Source of the DNA: Candidatus Omnitrophota bacterium
GTDB taxonomy: Bacteria; Omnitrophota; Gorgyraeia; Zapsychrales; Fredricksoniimonadaceae
DNA length: 53,630 nucleotides
Direction: 5' to 3'
Assembly (NCBI GenBank): GCA_013285735.1
Contig: JABDGZ010000007.1
Coordinates: 1 to 53,630 of the forward strand
Made by a program: the position numbers and the translations under genes. The notes beneath the pieces were generated by a model, which searched no databases, was not told the origin of the DNA, and saw nothing but the letters and a program-made list of their open reading frames with translations. Below are positions 15,687 to 24,208 of the stretch, in pieces (position 1 is the stretch's first letter; every line of letters begins with the position of its first letter).

Positions 15687-15866
15687 TTAATCTAAATACT
15701 TCTTCCTGGATTCATCAATAGCCAAGGATTTGTTTCTGTCTATTTCCTTAAACCTGGCTTCTGTACTCTTCTCAAGCTCTAATCTTGTTTTTTGCACGTC
15801 GTCGGATGAATTGAATATTGATTTTGTCTTCAGGAAGGGATTTTTTTCAATTCCTAAGATAGGCAT
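15687..15866 (-). CDS. 59-aa charged partner protein of protease 1
   Basis: MPILGIEKNPFLKT...KKYLD, 59 residues, hydrophilic, mostly helical, with no signal peptide. Its ATG overlaps the protease stop codon (TAATG), so it is translationally coupled and certainly expressed with it. An identically sized (59 aa) small gene accompanies the second papain-like protease at 21087-21266. The two share only a weak common pattern (a Pro-hydrophobic-Leu patch near the N-terminus, then Phe, then acidic helix). Function unknown; inhibitor, propeptide-like chaperone or substrate of the protease are possible. Confidence 0.75.
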   Translation of the reverse strand: MPILGIEKNPFLKTKSIFNSSDDVQKTRLELEKSTEARFKEIDRNKSLAIDESRKKYLD

Positions 15867-17353
15867 TACACTCTCCTCAGGTTACTTATAAATATACTAT
15901 ATTCGGTGATGTTTTCAAGCGCTATCTCGGAAACTTTAAACCTCGATGGCGCATCCCCAATTTCATTTCTGTCATTAACCAAAAAGAATCCTGGATAATG
16001 AATATACATAAAAGAAAACATGTCATGTTTGTTAGCCGTGGAGTCAAATATGATCTCTCCTATAACCTTGCCTTCCTTATATTTATCGACGGTGGATATT
16101 TCCACTACCCAAATAAATCTTGGCATAGGTTGTTCAATATAAAACTTCTCTAATCCGACATACATTGGATTTCTTCTTCGGAAATGTTTGTATTTCCTGG
16201 AAGATGTCAGGAACATACGCAGTATTATTTTGTCGTCCTTAAATTTCTTTGTGTGTTTCTTAAAACCCAGGTTTGGATCAGAAATAACTGAAAGCGCCAA
16301 AGTCTCCATCTCTTCTGCCGACAAATAAATCTTTTCATTAAGTGGAGCTATAAATGAATCCACTTCGGAATGGCTGTATTCGGAGACCTTATCCCCAGCG
16401 ATCTTTTTCTTCAACAAATATCTGTAGGGTAAATAATTATCATCATTGACAATAAAGCCGTTAATCAAATCTGCGGAATTATAATATTTAAAGCCCTTGT
16501 GGTCATACTCTACCAATGACTGAAAATTTAGTTCAGTGCAATGCCCAAAAACGGCCAAAGCGTGCCTATTGTCTACACTTGCAATGATAGGAATACCCGA
16601 TTCAATATAGTAATACAATATTTTGTCAAAATTTGCCTTGGAGTAATTTTTTATGTACAAATCGGGGTGCATTCCGTAATTAGCAATTATTTCGGATATT
16701 TGTGACATCGTTAGCCCCTTGGAGGGCAATAGTCTTCCTAAGGACACATCTTTTGTTAACTGAGCAATCTCAAAAGGCTTTATTTCAGGATAATAATTAT
16801 ACTTCTGTGAAAAATATCTTAAAATCATCCAAATGGCTGCATGAGCACAGACGGTTACGTCAGTATCCTGCCCTATAAATGGGAATGCCTGAACTTGAAG
16901 AGTAGACCCCAATAAATTTACTTCATTACTGCAAGTAAAAAGAGTAGCGTCTTTAACACCAACCAAGGAAGGGTCCAACATGGTCCTTCCAATTGAAAAC
17001 CTGTCCAAGGGTCTTAAAACAATATAACCGATATAATTATCTTTATACTTATCGTCAAGAGCCCAAATATTCTCAAGATCCATTTCTACATTAAAAAAAT
17101 GAGCCCTGGAACATTTTCGATTATATTCTGTGAATTTCTTTGAATAAAAATTATGGTAGGAATTTTTATAATCCTTACATTCATATTTATATTCGACGAT
17201 GACACTCTTAACCACCGGTTTCAAATACTCCCGGATTTTCTTCAAATAGGCTTTACTGATGTCAAAACCTAAATTATTTCCGAAATTTATCCAATCGTCA
17301 TCCGACGAAAGGTTCAGAATAAAGAAATTGTCGCTTTTGTCTAATTCACTCAT
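15866..17353 (-). CDS. Papain-like (C39-like) cysteine protease, family member 1
   Basis: 495 aa, no signal peptide or membrane helix. Candidate triad: C169 in DVTVCAHAA at the start of a helix, H264 in NRHALAVFGH before a strand, and Asp/Asn about 303-305 in IVNDDNYLPY. This order fits papain/C39-like peptidases. An N-terminal 165 residues (with GYIVLRPL) and a C-terminal 175 residues flank the protease core. A paralogue with the same landmarks lies at 19547-21082. It sits in a minus-strand operon after a zinc-ribbon coiled-coil protein and an 87-aa protein, and is coupled to a 59-aa gene. Family not recognised beyond the fold; substrate unknown. Confidence 0.72.
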   Translation of the reverse strand: MSELDKSDNFFILNLSSDDDWINFGNNLGFDISKAYLKKIREYLKPVVKSVIVEYKYECKDYKNSYHNFYSKKFTEYNRKCSRAHFFNVEMDLENIWALDDKYKDNYIGYIVLRPLDRFSIGRTMLDPSLVGVKDATLFTCSNEVNLLGSTLQVQAFPFIGQDTDVTVCAHAAIWMILRYFSQKYNYYPEIKPFEIAQLTKDVSLGRLLPSKGLTMSQISEIIANYGMHPDLYIKNYSKANFDKILYYYIESGIPIIASVDNRHALAVFGHCTELNFQSLVEYDHKGFKYYNSADLINGFIVNDDNYLPYRYLLKKKIAGDKVSEYSHSEVDSFIAPLNEKIYLSAEEMETLALSVISDPNLGFKKHTKKFKDDKIILRMFLTSSRKYKHFRRRNPMYVGLEKFYIEQPMPRFIWVVEISTVDKYKEGKVIGEIIFDSTANKHDMFSFMYIHYPGFFLVNDRNEIGDAPSRFKVSEIALENITEYSIFISNLRRV

Positions 17354-17420
17354 AATGGCACATCTCGTGAAGGGGATATTTTGTAATTCTTACGGTAGGG
17401 CTCATTATATTCCTGCTTCC

Positions 17421-17684
17421 TCAAAAATCAAGCTCTGCTTTTCCAGGTCCAATTAATTTCTCTGATTTCAGCATTTGTACCAAATCTTCTTCTTGGTCAA
17501 TACCCTTTAGCCGTCCCCAAAGGTATCCAAGTCTGTAAGATATTCCTTCACTCATAAGACGCCAGTTGGTATCTTTCAATGCCTTCTTTAGAAACCTTTG
17601 TAACTTATGCACACTGTCCCATTCCTTCCGTGCGGCATCGGCATCCTGAACGCTAAATGGAATTATGAAATCCCTGCCTACCAC
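17421..17684 (-). CDS. 87-aa protein of unknown function
   Basis: Small soluble, helical protein (SVHKLQRFLKKALKDTNWRLMSEG...YLWGRLKG) with no cysteine, no signal peptide and a C-terminal AELDF. It follows the zinc-ribbon protein by 7 bp and precedes protease 1 by 67 bp. I do not recognise a family. The consistent codon use and tight spacing support it as real. Confidence 0.7.
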   Translation of the reverse strand: MVGRDFIIPFSVQDADAARKEWDSVHKLQRFLKKALKDTNWRLMSEGISYRLGYLWGRLKGIDQEEDLVQMLKSEKLIGPGKAELDF

Positions 17685-17691
17685 TGGCTTA

Positions 17692-18558
17692 TCAAATGTC
17701 AGCTTGATGTATTTTTTCTTTTTCCGTTATTTCATGGATGAGCTTTTCCAGTTCGACAACACTCAGCTTTTTTAATTTCGCTGCCTCTTTATAAACAGGG
17801 TCGGAAGTTTTCTTTTCCATCTCATTTAACAGCTCTGTGAGAGATTCTAGCCTTCTAATGCCCTCCAAGTATTCCTCTCCTTCTTTATCAGATAAACAAA
17901 ATTCTGCCCTGTGTTTTATCAGTAGATCCTGCTCCCGTTTTTGTTGTTCTTTGCGTTCTGCTTCTCTCTGTTTCAGATCCTCTTTCTCGGCTTCCTTAAA
18001 ACCACAAGATGAGCAATGTTTTGTCCATGTGGCAATATTTCTTTTTTCAGAATACCCCACTTTTACTTCTTTATTACATTTGGGGCAGCGTTCTCGTTCA
18101 TAAATCCAAGGTTTTCCATCTTCCCACAAAGACTCTCGTTTTTCACATGAGGGACACTCAAACATAAATAAGATCCGTAATGGGTCCTCCGTGCCAAGAA
18201 ATTGCTTTAAAATACTATTCATTTTTGTTGAACAAATTGGACAGTAAATCCCAGCGGGTTCTTTGGTATTTTCCAATTTATCATCCAGCTTCCGGTCTTT
18301 TTCCATCCATTTATTTATGGTTGAAGTCCTGTCCTTATATTGATCTCCTTTTATAAAATATAATTCCTGGAATGCGGCGAGAGAGAGTGCCCTAGCTTTC
18401 TCCTCATCAGTCATATTTTCAACTTTCATCTCACTAAACCGCTCCTCTCTTAATTTGCGCCATCGTTCAATCGACCTCAGACACCTTTCTACGGTCCAAA
18501 GGTCATAGCGGTCATCGTAATAGGACTTTTCTTTAAGGTACTGGTAGATAGTGGTCAT
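17692..18558 (-). CDS. Zinc-ribbon and coiled-coil protein
   Basis: 288 aa from ATG 18558 (MTTIYQYL), chosen because GGGG lies 8 nt upstream; a TTG at 18573 is the alternative. The N-terminal ~95 residues are helical. Then come four cysteine pairs in two ribbon-like modules (YCPICSTKM; FECPSCEKRE; RCPKCNKEV; HCSSCGFKE) at about residues 105-195, a highly charged Glu/Lys/Arg coiled coil (about 195-220), and a further helical tail. It may bind nucleic acid or act as a sensor scaffold. First gene of the protease-1 operon. No family recognised. Confidence 0.75.
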   Translation of the reverse strand: MTTIYQYLKEKSYYDDRYDLWTVERCLRSIERWRKLREERFSEMKVENMTDEEKARALSLAAFQELYFIKGDQYKDRTSTINKWMEKDRKLDDKLENTKEPAGIYCPICSTKMNSILKQFLGTEDPLRILFMFECPSCEKRESLWEDGKPWIYERERCPKCNKEVKVGYSEKRNIATWTKHCSSCGFKEAEKEDLKQREAERKEQQKREQDLLIKHRAEFCLSDKEGEEYLEGIRRLESLTELLNEMEKKTSDPVYKEAAKLKKLSVVELEKLIHEITEKEKIHQADI

Positions 18559-18582
18559 AGCCCATTCCCCCAATGAATAAGA

Positions 18583-18610
18583 AAGGGCCCTCTGTCATCA
18601 GAGAGCCCTT
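18583..18610. terminator. Stem-loop in leader of protease-1 operon
   Basis: AAGGGCCCTCT pairs with AGAGAGCCCTT (one mismatch) around GTCATC. Read on the plus strand it is followed by TTTTTAG, a good terminator end. On the minus strand it sits 25 bp upstream of the operon start and has a weaker T-tract, so it could act as an attenuator or insulate the operon from the region above. Confidence 0.6.
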
Positions 18611-18636
18611 TTTAGTTTGGTACTTTTTTTAAAATG

Positions 18637-18672
18637 GCACACGTGTGTGCAAAAAACTGTCATACGTGTGTG
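18637..18672. promoter_or_regulatory. Paired CACGTGTGTG-like sites
   Basis: CACACGTGTGTG at 18638-18649 and CATACGTGTGTG at 18661-18672, in direct orientation 23 bp apart, upstream of the protease-1 operon and its leader stem-loop. They look like tandem regulator sites about two helical turns apart. The CATACGTG core also occurs in the palindrome at 1304-1319, perhaps by chance. Confidence 0.45.
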
Positions 18673-18724
18673 AATTTGAACGTTCCTGCTATCCTACTTC
18701 TTGTCTTATTTCTTCTAACTCTAT

Positions 18725-18991
<267 letters not shown>

Positions 18992-19023
18992 TTAAACCTG
19001 ATTTTTTGCGTGCCCCAGCTGCT

Positions 19024-19539
19024 TTAGCCTAGATGTTGCGGGTGTTTAAATTCGGTAGGGCTGGTGATTGGGTCATATTTTTGAAAAACTTCAAGAAGAA
19101 AATAAGTAGCTTTGCCTATATTCCACAGCACATTAGAACCAAGAATTAGTGTTTGAGCGCTAATACCAAATAATAGAGCATCCCTTAGTACAAGATTTTT
19201 GCAGCCATGATTAAAGAGATTGGAAAAGAAAAATGCAAGTATTAATAAAATCGCCAAAAGAATCGTGGCATAAAACAATCTTTCTCCTGACTTAACAAAA
19301 ACCTTCTTTACTTCCCCATCTGCGCTTGCACTAGCAGAAAAAGACAACGCGGAAAAACCAGCAACAATGATCACTGCAGATGATAGGCCTACCAACCCTT
19401 CATTAACTAATTTAATATTGAATAGAGGGAAAATTAGTAAATCTATCCAAAGAAGACCAAAAGTAAGAAATGCAATTATAGCCGTAAATATTAAGCTTAA
19501 GTGTCTCGTTAACCAGAATATCTTAAAAGAATCTTTCAC
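19024..19539 (-). CDS. Four-helix membrane protein downstream of protease 2
   Basis: 171 aa. Hydrophobic segments around residues 12-37, 45-70, 87-110 and 122-145 suggest four membrane helices, with a small-residue-rich loop (GFSALSFSASASADG) and a soluble C-terminal tail. It starts 7 bp after the protease-2 stop, so it belongs to the same transcript. No family recognised. It could anchor the protease, be its target, or act as a membrane effector. Confidence 0.75.
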   Translation of the reverse strand: MKDSFKIFWLTRHLSLIFTAIIAFLTFGLLWIDLLIFPLFNIKLVNEGLVGLSSAVIIVAGFSALSFSASASADGEVKKVFVKSGERLFYATILLAILLILAFFFSNLFNHGCKNLVLRDALLFGISAQTLILGSNVLWNIGKATYFLLEVFQKYDPITSPTEFKHPQHLG

Positions 19540-19546
19540 AGCAGGC

Positions 19547-21082
19547 TTACTCCGAAAAAACTCTACTATGCGTTTTTATTCCACAATCCCTCTTCTGAAC
19601 AAAAATCTTTGAATTTTCATCCAAACCAAAAAAATAAAACTGTCCGGGCAAACGGGCTAATACATAGGTCGATAAATCCAATTCTTTTGATAACTCAACC
19701 TCTGCATTTAAAACAATTTCACCTAATTTTCTTCGATTAGCTGGGAACAATTCCGGCAGAGAAATTTCGACAACCCAATAATATCCTTTTAAGCCATTTT
19801 CTAAGACATCCAACACTTTGGGATCAATTATCTCATCCTGCCATCCTTTTGAACCTCTTAAATGATCTATGTATTCCTTACCTGACATAAAAATCGTTCG
19901 TAACACTACCCAACCGCTCTTTATAAGAATAGCTTCCCTCAATCGTCTAAGCCATCGATTGACCTCATTGGGGATCATGTTGACAGCAATTGAATATAAA
20001 TAGTCAACAGCAATTGCTTCTGCATTAATGGCATCATATTTTACTTGTTTCGGTTTAATGGCAATAACGAACAATTCACTGTTCTTAGACATGTATTGCC
20101 GGGGAAGGCAAAAATGAGAACCAAAATTATCATCATGACATATATATGAACTCACCCATAATTCACTTGGCACATACCTGGTATCTTTACCTATCGTAAA
20201 ATAACTTGTTTCCGCATTGGGGACCCATGTGTCTTCATTAAAGGTATGCCCTATGACTGGAATGATATGCCCTGAAGCGCCACCAAAAGTAAATCCTAAA
20301 AGTGCTGGATAGCCGGATTCCACACTTGCATATAAATATTTTTGAAAAGGAACATTAGGCTGTTCTCCAGTCAACGGATACCATTGGTCGGAATATTTAA
20401 TACCTAAACTATCTAACACCGTCTTAATTTGCACAATAGATAAAGGCTCCCCTACCCCGTGAGGGAATCCCTTTGCTTTTAAAATCCTATTCATTTCTCT
20501 GTAACTAAAATCATTAAAACCTTCAACCATTGAAATACATGTTCTCAAAGCGACATGGGCACATACATTTGTCAAATCATTCTGCTGACAATAAATATTA
20601 CCTTTTATGCTGAAGATTTTATTATGGCTGGAAACTTTGTATTCACGCGTGGCGTGATAAAAATTATTATCATGCCTTGCAGGATTAGTGACGGACTCAA
20701 AAACGATCCAACGAAATCTATTCCCTGTCGGGACTGCTTTTAATATTGCGTACCCCAGGAAATCTTCATTTGACTGATTTTGGATATCAACAGCATTAGC
20801 AAATATACTCTTAAAGAAAGTTAAACGATAAAGAGGCCTATTAATCGGCTTTAAACCTGCTTCAATGAGATCGGTATCATCTTCTTTGGACAATCCCACG
20901 CTCGGTATTTCCTCAATAACCAAGGTGCTAAAACCACCCATTCGTGCTTGAGAAAATATTCTTCTAATCGGAACGCACTCGCCTCCGAAGCGGTCTTCTA
21001 CAAAATCAAAATTAGAAAAGGGTGGCCTGACATCCAATATTTCTGGATTGCCAAGACACCCTTGAGTTTTTAATTCTTCCAT
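19547..21082 (-). CDS. Papain-like cysteine protease, family member 2
   Basis: 511 aa paralogue of the protein at 15866-17353. Landmarks in the same order: GYAILKAV (110-117), C174 in NVCAHVALRT, H272 in ASGHIIPVIGH, and Asp 317/318 in ICHDDNFGSHF. Spacing Cys to His is 98 here versus 95 in member 1, and His to Asp about 45 versus 40, supporting a shared fold. The C-terminal 190 residues are a conserved non-catalytic region. No signal peptide. A 59-aa gene ends 4 bp upstream and a four-helix membrane protein follows. It is carried on what looks like an integrative element. Confidence 0.72.
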   Translation of the reverse strand: MEELKTQGCLGNPEILDVRPPFSNFDFVEDRFGGECVPIRRIFSQARMGGFSTLVIEEIPSVGLSKEDDTDLIEAGLKPINRPLYRLTFFKSIFANAVDIQNQSNEDFLGYAILKAVPTGNRFRWIVFESVTNPARHDNNFYHATREYKVSSHNKIFSIKGNIYCQQNDLTNVCAHVALRTCISMVEGFNDFSYREMNRILKAKGFPHGVGEPLSIVQIKTVLDSLGIKYSDQWYPLTGEQPNVPFQKYLYASVESGYPALLGFTFGGASGHIIPVIGHTFNEDTWVPNAETSYFTIGKDTRYVPSELWVSSYICHDDNFGSHFCLPRQYMSKNSELFVIAIKPKQVKYDAINAEAIAVDYLYSIAVNMIPNEVNRWLRRLREAILIKSGWVVLRTIFMSGKEYIDHLRGSKGWQDEIIDPKVLDVLENGLKGYYWVVEISLPELFPANRRKLGEIVLNAEVELSKELDLSTYVLARLPGQFYFFGLDENSKIFVQKRDCGIKTHSRVFSE

Positions 21083-21086
21083 GAAA

Positions 21087-21266
21087 TTACTTAAATAATA
21101 TCTGCGCCTCTGATGATTTTTTCTCCCAATTTTCTTTCTCTTTTAAAAACTGAGAAACATCGTGAGATTCCCTTAAAGTAATGCTTTCCTTTTCATGTTC
21201 AGAACCAAACAACTTATCTAACGCTTGAACCAAAATTGGGCTACCGAATGTTCTTTTATCGGCCAT
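21087..21266 (-). CDS. 59-aa charged partner protein of protease 2
   Basis: MADKRTFGSPILVQ...AQILFK, 59 residues, hydrophilic and helical, preceded by a strong SD (GGGAGGGGA, about 5 nt before ATG). It ends 4 bp before the protease-2 start codon. Same length as the small gene next to protease 1, but here it is upstream rather than downstream of its protease. Function unknown; co-translation with the protease points to a binding partner, inhibitor or substrate. Confidence 0.75.
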   Translation of the reverse strand: MADKRTFGSPILVQALDKLFGSEHEKESITLRESHDVSQFLKEKENWEKKSSEAQILFK

Positions 21267-21436
21267 AAGTATCCCCTCCCATAGGTTGATTCTTAGTATA
21301 GCAAATACAGAAGAAATTTGATGTTTTTTTCACTTTTTTTCTTATAAAAATTTTTTATACGTCGGGAAGAAAATACCCCCAAGCCAAAGAGCCATAATCT
21401 TAACCATTTAACAGTTTAACTGCAAGAAGAATATTT

Positions 21437-21688
21437 TTAGCGACATTCATGCAAAATCAATATTAATGCCCCAAATAGGCATGGCACAATCTGGATAAAA
21501 CAAAGCAAAGTATCAAGCCAATCCCTCCGGCTATGAAATAAAAAACAATAGCCCCTAAAATAAGAAAATAAATTCCCCGCAATATTTTTAAAACCCATAG
21601 CCCTATGAAAACTACTATCATGTAAATTATGCCCAATATTTTTAATTTTCTGCATAAAGCTATTTAAAATCACTGTGATTTGAACCAT
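21437..21688 (-). CDS. 83-aa putative small membrane protein
   Basis: Start chosen at ATG 21688, 8 nt after a GGGGGG stretch that can serve as SD. The N-terminal half is basic with scattered aromatic residues (FMQKIKNIGHNLHDSSFHRAMGFKN), and the C-terminus has one hydrophobic helix (WLDTLLCFIQIVPCLFGALILILH). Two perfect palindromes lie 27-70 bp upstream, so expression is probably repressed under some condition. Codon bias is weak and no family is recognised. Moderate doubt that it is coding. Confidence 0.4.
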   Translation of the reverse strand: MVQITVILNSFMQKIKNIGHNLHDSSFHRAMGFKNIAGNLFSYFRGYCFLFHSRRDWLDTLLCFIQIVPCLFGALILILHECR

Positions 21689-21714
21689 ATAAAACACCCC
21701 CCTTTTTATTCCTA

Positions 21715-21758
21715 TTAATGTGCACATTAAAAACAACATTTTCTAAATGTGCACATTT
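21715..21758. promoter_or_regulatory. Tandem palindromic operators
   Basis: TTAATGTGCACATTAA (21715-21730, perfect 16 bp) and AAATGTGCACATTT (21745-21758, perfect 14 bp) share the core ATGTGCACAT and have centres 29 bp apart. They lie between an AT-rich promoter-like stretch (TATTATATA on the minus strand) and the gene starting at 21688, a classical repressor arrangement. Confidence 0.65.
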
Positions 21759-21867
21759 TCGCCTATATAATATTAAGGAAGGTAAAAAGAAATGTTGTTT
21801 TCTCTTTATCTTGCCTTTCGGATGTAAAAAATAAATCGTAACTAAAAACATAGCCTTTTTATCACTC

Positions 21868-23046
21868 CTATTTTTTATCGTTGGATTCGGTACTTGGGGA
21901 TTCCTCTAGAAGCATATCCAGTTGCCTTGCAGCGTCCGCGTATGTTTCTAAGGGTAATAGGTGGCCGTAACGGTCAATGGTTGTTTGAATTGACGCGTGG
22001 CCTACTTGATTTGAAATAAACTTAATGTTTTGGCCCTGATCAATCAGTATTGAAACAAACGTGTGCCTGAGATCATGAAAACGGATCTTTTTAAGCCCCG
22101 CACGTTTTAATGTTGGCAAAAATTGTCTATTACGAATATTATCCGGATCGAGCGGCTGACCTTCTTCACCACAAAAAATCAATTCATGGGGGCTGGTTGG
22201 CGCTGTTACCTTGTGATTTTCTAAAGATTCTTTTAATTTCGGTGTTAAAAGAACAGTGCGATAAGAACTGCGGGTTTTAGGTGTGATAAAACGCCATAAT
22301 TGATTATTTTCATCCCTATTCTTTGTTGTCCAATAGATACTGCGCCTGACATAAATGACACCGCGCACCCAATCAATATCCGGCCATTGTAAGGCCAAGA
22401 GCTCACCCAAGCGCATACCGGTGAATATAGCGGACATAAACAGGATTTTATAGGGCTCCTGGGCATGTTTAAGCAGTACGCGTACATTCTCTGGGGGCAA
22501 AAAGTCCATTTCTTTATGAGTGCTTTTAATACGATCAACCTTCTCCGCAGGATTACGGGAAATATAGTCCCAACGATAGGCGTATTTAAAAATTGTCTTA
22601 ACAAGGACCAAAACATTATTGGCAGTTTTAGGGGACCGGTTTTGTTTAACCCTGGCTATAACGTCTTGGATCTTCTCAGTTGAAATTTGAGAAATCTCAT
22701 AATGGCCAATTGACGGTAATATATGATAATTGATGGTGTTAACGTAGCTGTCATAGGTAGAAATTTTGATGTTGGGCTTGGCATAGGTCTCAAGCCATTT
22801 GGTGACAAAGTCTTTAAAGAATATTTTCTTAGGAGTAACAAAAGAATTGTTAGCAAGTTGTGTATTTATTTCGTTAAGTCGACGCTCTGCTTCTTTTTTA
22901 TTGGAGCCTATAGTTTCTGAGCGTTGTTTATACCCTTCGCGGTAAACAATAACGTACTCAGCCTCTTTATGATCACATGAAGCATAACCTGTGCGCCCTT
23001 CTCTTCGACAAATACGACATCGTTTTAAAATGCTTCCTCTTGCCAT
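21868..23046 (-). CDS. Tyrosine-recombinase integrase
   Basis: 392 aa phage-type integrase. N-terminal arm-binding region with a CRIC...C zinc-finger-like start (10-24) and AP2-like strand-rich part, core-binding SAM-like domain at about 75-165, and catalytic domain at about 180-375 with R212 (TGMRLGELLALQW), K257, H324-x2-R327 (HDLRHTF), H350 (VGHAS) and nucleophile Y360 (DRYGHL). All active-site residues are present, so it should be functional. The excisionase-like gene is 8 bp upstream in the same direction. It would drive integration and excision of the 18.98-24.20 kb element. Confidence 0.95.
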   Translation of the reverse strand: MARGSILKRCRICRREGRTGYASCDHKEAEYVIVYREGYKQRSETIGSNKKEAERRLNEINTQLANNSFVTPKKIFFKDFVTKWLETYAKPNIKISTYDSYVNTINYHILPSIGHYEISQISTEKIQDVIARVKQNRSPKTANNVLVLVKTIFKYAYRWDYISRNPAEKVDRIKSTHKEMDFLPPENVRVLLKHAQEPYKILFMSAIFTGMRLGELLALQWPDIDWVRGVIYVRRSIYWTTKNRDENNQLWRFITPKTRSSYRTVLLTPKLKESLENHKVTAPTSPHELIFCGEEGQPLDPDNIRNRQFLPTLKRAGLKKIRFHDLRHTFVSILIDQGQNIKFISNQVGHASIQTTIDRYGHLLPLETYADAARQLDMLLEESPSTESNDKK

Positions 23047-23054
23047 AATCTCGC

Positions 23055-23225
23055 CTATGCTATTTCAACTTTTTTAACAAAGGCCATGACTTCATCCGGA
23101 TCAAAACGGACGTACTTTCCCAACTTGTAATGTGGCATTGTCCCCTGACACGTCCTGCGATAGAGCCAGGAAACAGGCAATCCCAAAATATTTGCCATTT
23201 GATGTATGTTGACTAAAGATTTCAT
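23055..23225 (-). CDS. Excisionase/AlpA-like helix-turn-helix protein
   Basis: 56 aa: MKSLVNIHQMANILGLPVSWLYRRTCQGTMPHYKLGKYVRF... is a winged-helix DNA-binding domain of the HTH_17/Xis kind (helix, turn, recognition helix, then the KLGKYVRF wing). A good SD (AGGAGG) precedes the ATG. It lies directly upstream of the integrase on the same strand, the usual xis-int order. It probably steers recombination toward excision or controls int. Confidence 0.85.
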   Translation of the reverse strand: MKSLVNIHQMANILGLPVSWLYRRTCQGTMPHYKLGKYVRFDPDEVMAFVKKVEIA

Positions 23226-23296
23226 ATCCTGATACCTCCTATGTTTGATTTCTTATTCTTTATGAGTATAAACCATATTTGCGAAGATGTCAATGG

Positions 23297-23333
23297 TTGT
23301 CACATAATATAACAAGTTATAATATTTTGACAA
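23297..23333. promoter_or_regulatory. Inverted repeat between xis-like gene and regulator
   Basis: TTGTCA (23297-23302) and TTGACAA (23327-23333) in inverted orientation, with partly symmetric CATAATAT/ATAATATT inner arms. It lies in the 204-bp divergent promoter region. TGTCACAT here recurs at 24111-24118, so these could be operator sites of the HTH-cupin regulator or integrase arm sites. Confidence 0.5.
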
Positions 23334-23429
23334 TTATTGAGTTACACAAATTAAGAAAAATATTTCAAATAATTGCGAAATCAATTCACAATCTTGACTA
23401 TAAACACAAATGCTGTTATAGTTACCAAT

Positions 23430-24041
23430 ATGAACGAAGAAAAAATTCCTTTGGGACAAAAAGTAGCCCAATTAATTGAAAAAAGCCCCTTTAAAAGCCC
23501 TTTAAATTTCCACAATGAAATTATTAGAAGGTATGGTAAGGATGCCATAAAACAACGGCGTTTATATTGGGTTATTAATTACCGCGGCAACCGTAGGATC
23601 AAAGATGAAGTTATTTCTCAAATAGCAACAGCATTGAAATTAAAATTTTATGAACTAGTCGGTGGAACCACCAGCGAACCCCCTGCTGAGGGACCTTCTA
23701 AAGCCTTTTTCCCTTATGGACCAAAATCAAACGATAACGCAGCCATCCTTTATAACCTTTATCATGGCCTGCCCTTTAAACCTCAACGGATTAAAATCTC
23801 TGGCCGCGCCTCAACCATCGAAGAAAACGAAGCCATTAAAGGATTTCAATGTTTTAAATTAGCCGTACTTGAAAAAGGATTGGTTGAACTGGTGATAAAA
23901 CACAAAAATGGCGAGTCCGAACGTGTAGATTTAAAATCTTCTGAAGGGTTTAATTTCAACTCCGGTGAACCGCATTATTTTGAAAACAAAAGCAAACTAA
24001 CTTCAAAAATCTTTGTTATTAGTTATTTAAAACCTGCTTAA
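23430..24041 (+). CDS. HTH-cupin transcriptional regulator
   Basis: 203 aa from ATG 23430 (MNEEKIPLG). N-terminal ~80 residues form an XRE-like DNA-binding domain with an atypically long first part (KSPLNFHNEIIRRYGKDAIKQRRLYWVINYRGNRRIKDEVISQIATAL). After a Pro-rich linker, residues about 140-203 resemble the cupin fold (LAVLEKGLVELVIKHKNGESERVDLKSS, then NFNSGEPHYFENKS, GEPHYF being the cupin-like motif). A TTGACT and TTATAG pair ends only a few nt before the ATG, suggesting a leaderless mRNA. It diverges from xis-int, so it likely represses the element's lysogeny-type switch. Confidence 0.82.
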   Translation: MNEEKIPLGQKVAQLIEKSPFKSPLNFHNEIIRRYGKDAIKQRRLYWVINYRGNRRIKDEVISQIATALKLKFYELVGGTTSEPPAEGPSKAFFPYGPKSNDNAAILYNLYHGLPFKPQRIKISGRASTIEENEAIKGFQCFKLAVLEKGLVELVIKHKNGESERVDLKSSEGFNFNSGEPHYFENKSKLTSKIFVISYLKPA

Positions 24042-24110
24042 TTCTATCCCTCTTGATCTAATCTGATCTGATCCTAATTCAAAGTTAAAGATGACAAAAA
24101 TTTATAATCC

Positions 24111-24137
24111 TGTCACATGCAGCATTAAAAAGTGACA
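24111..24137. repeat. Inverted repeat TGTCAC...GTGACA near element end
   Basis: TGTCAC (24111-24116) and GTGACA (24132-24137), 15-nt spacer. TGTCACAT also occurs at 23298-23305 upstream of the regulator. Location 50-75 bp inside the candidate right end suits an integrase arm-type or regulator site. Confidence 0.4.
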
Positions 24138-24184
24138 AGATTTATTCCATAACTTCTAAATTTTTGTTAGCCGGTTGTTAGCCG

Positions 24185-24196
24185 AAGCCTCTTTTT
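24185..24196. other. Candidate right attachment repeat of 5.2-kb element
   Basis: AAGCCTCTTTTT, matching 18980-18991. It follows a doubled GTTAGCCG motif (GTTAGCCGGTTGTTAGCCG) and lies 144 bp after the HTH-cupin stop, just before a terminator-like hairpin. Confidence 0.4.
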
Positions 24197-24208
24197 GATA
24201 AAAGCAAG

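Noticed and set aside
18583-18610. Terminator for a plus-strand gene
   Set aside because: No plus-strand gene ends nearby, so it was recorded as a leader stem-loop that may act in either direction.
21660-21851. Minus-strand frame spanning the tandem palindromes
   Set aside because: It runs through the promoter/operator region of the 83-aa gene and has no SD or domain.
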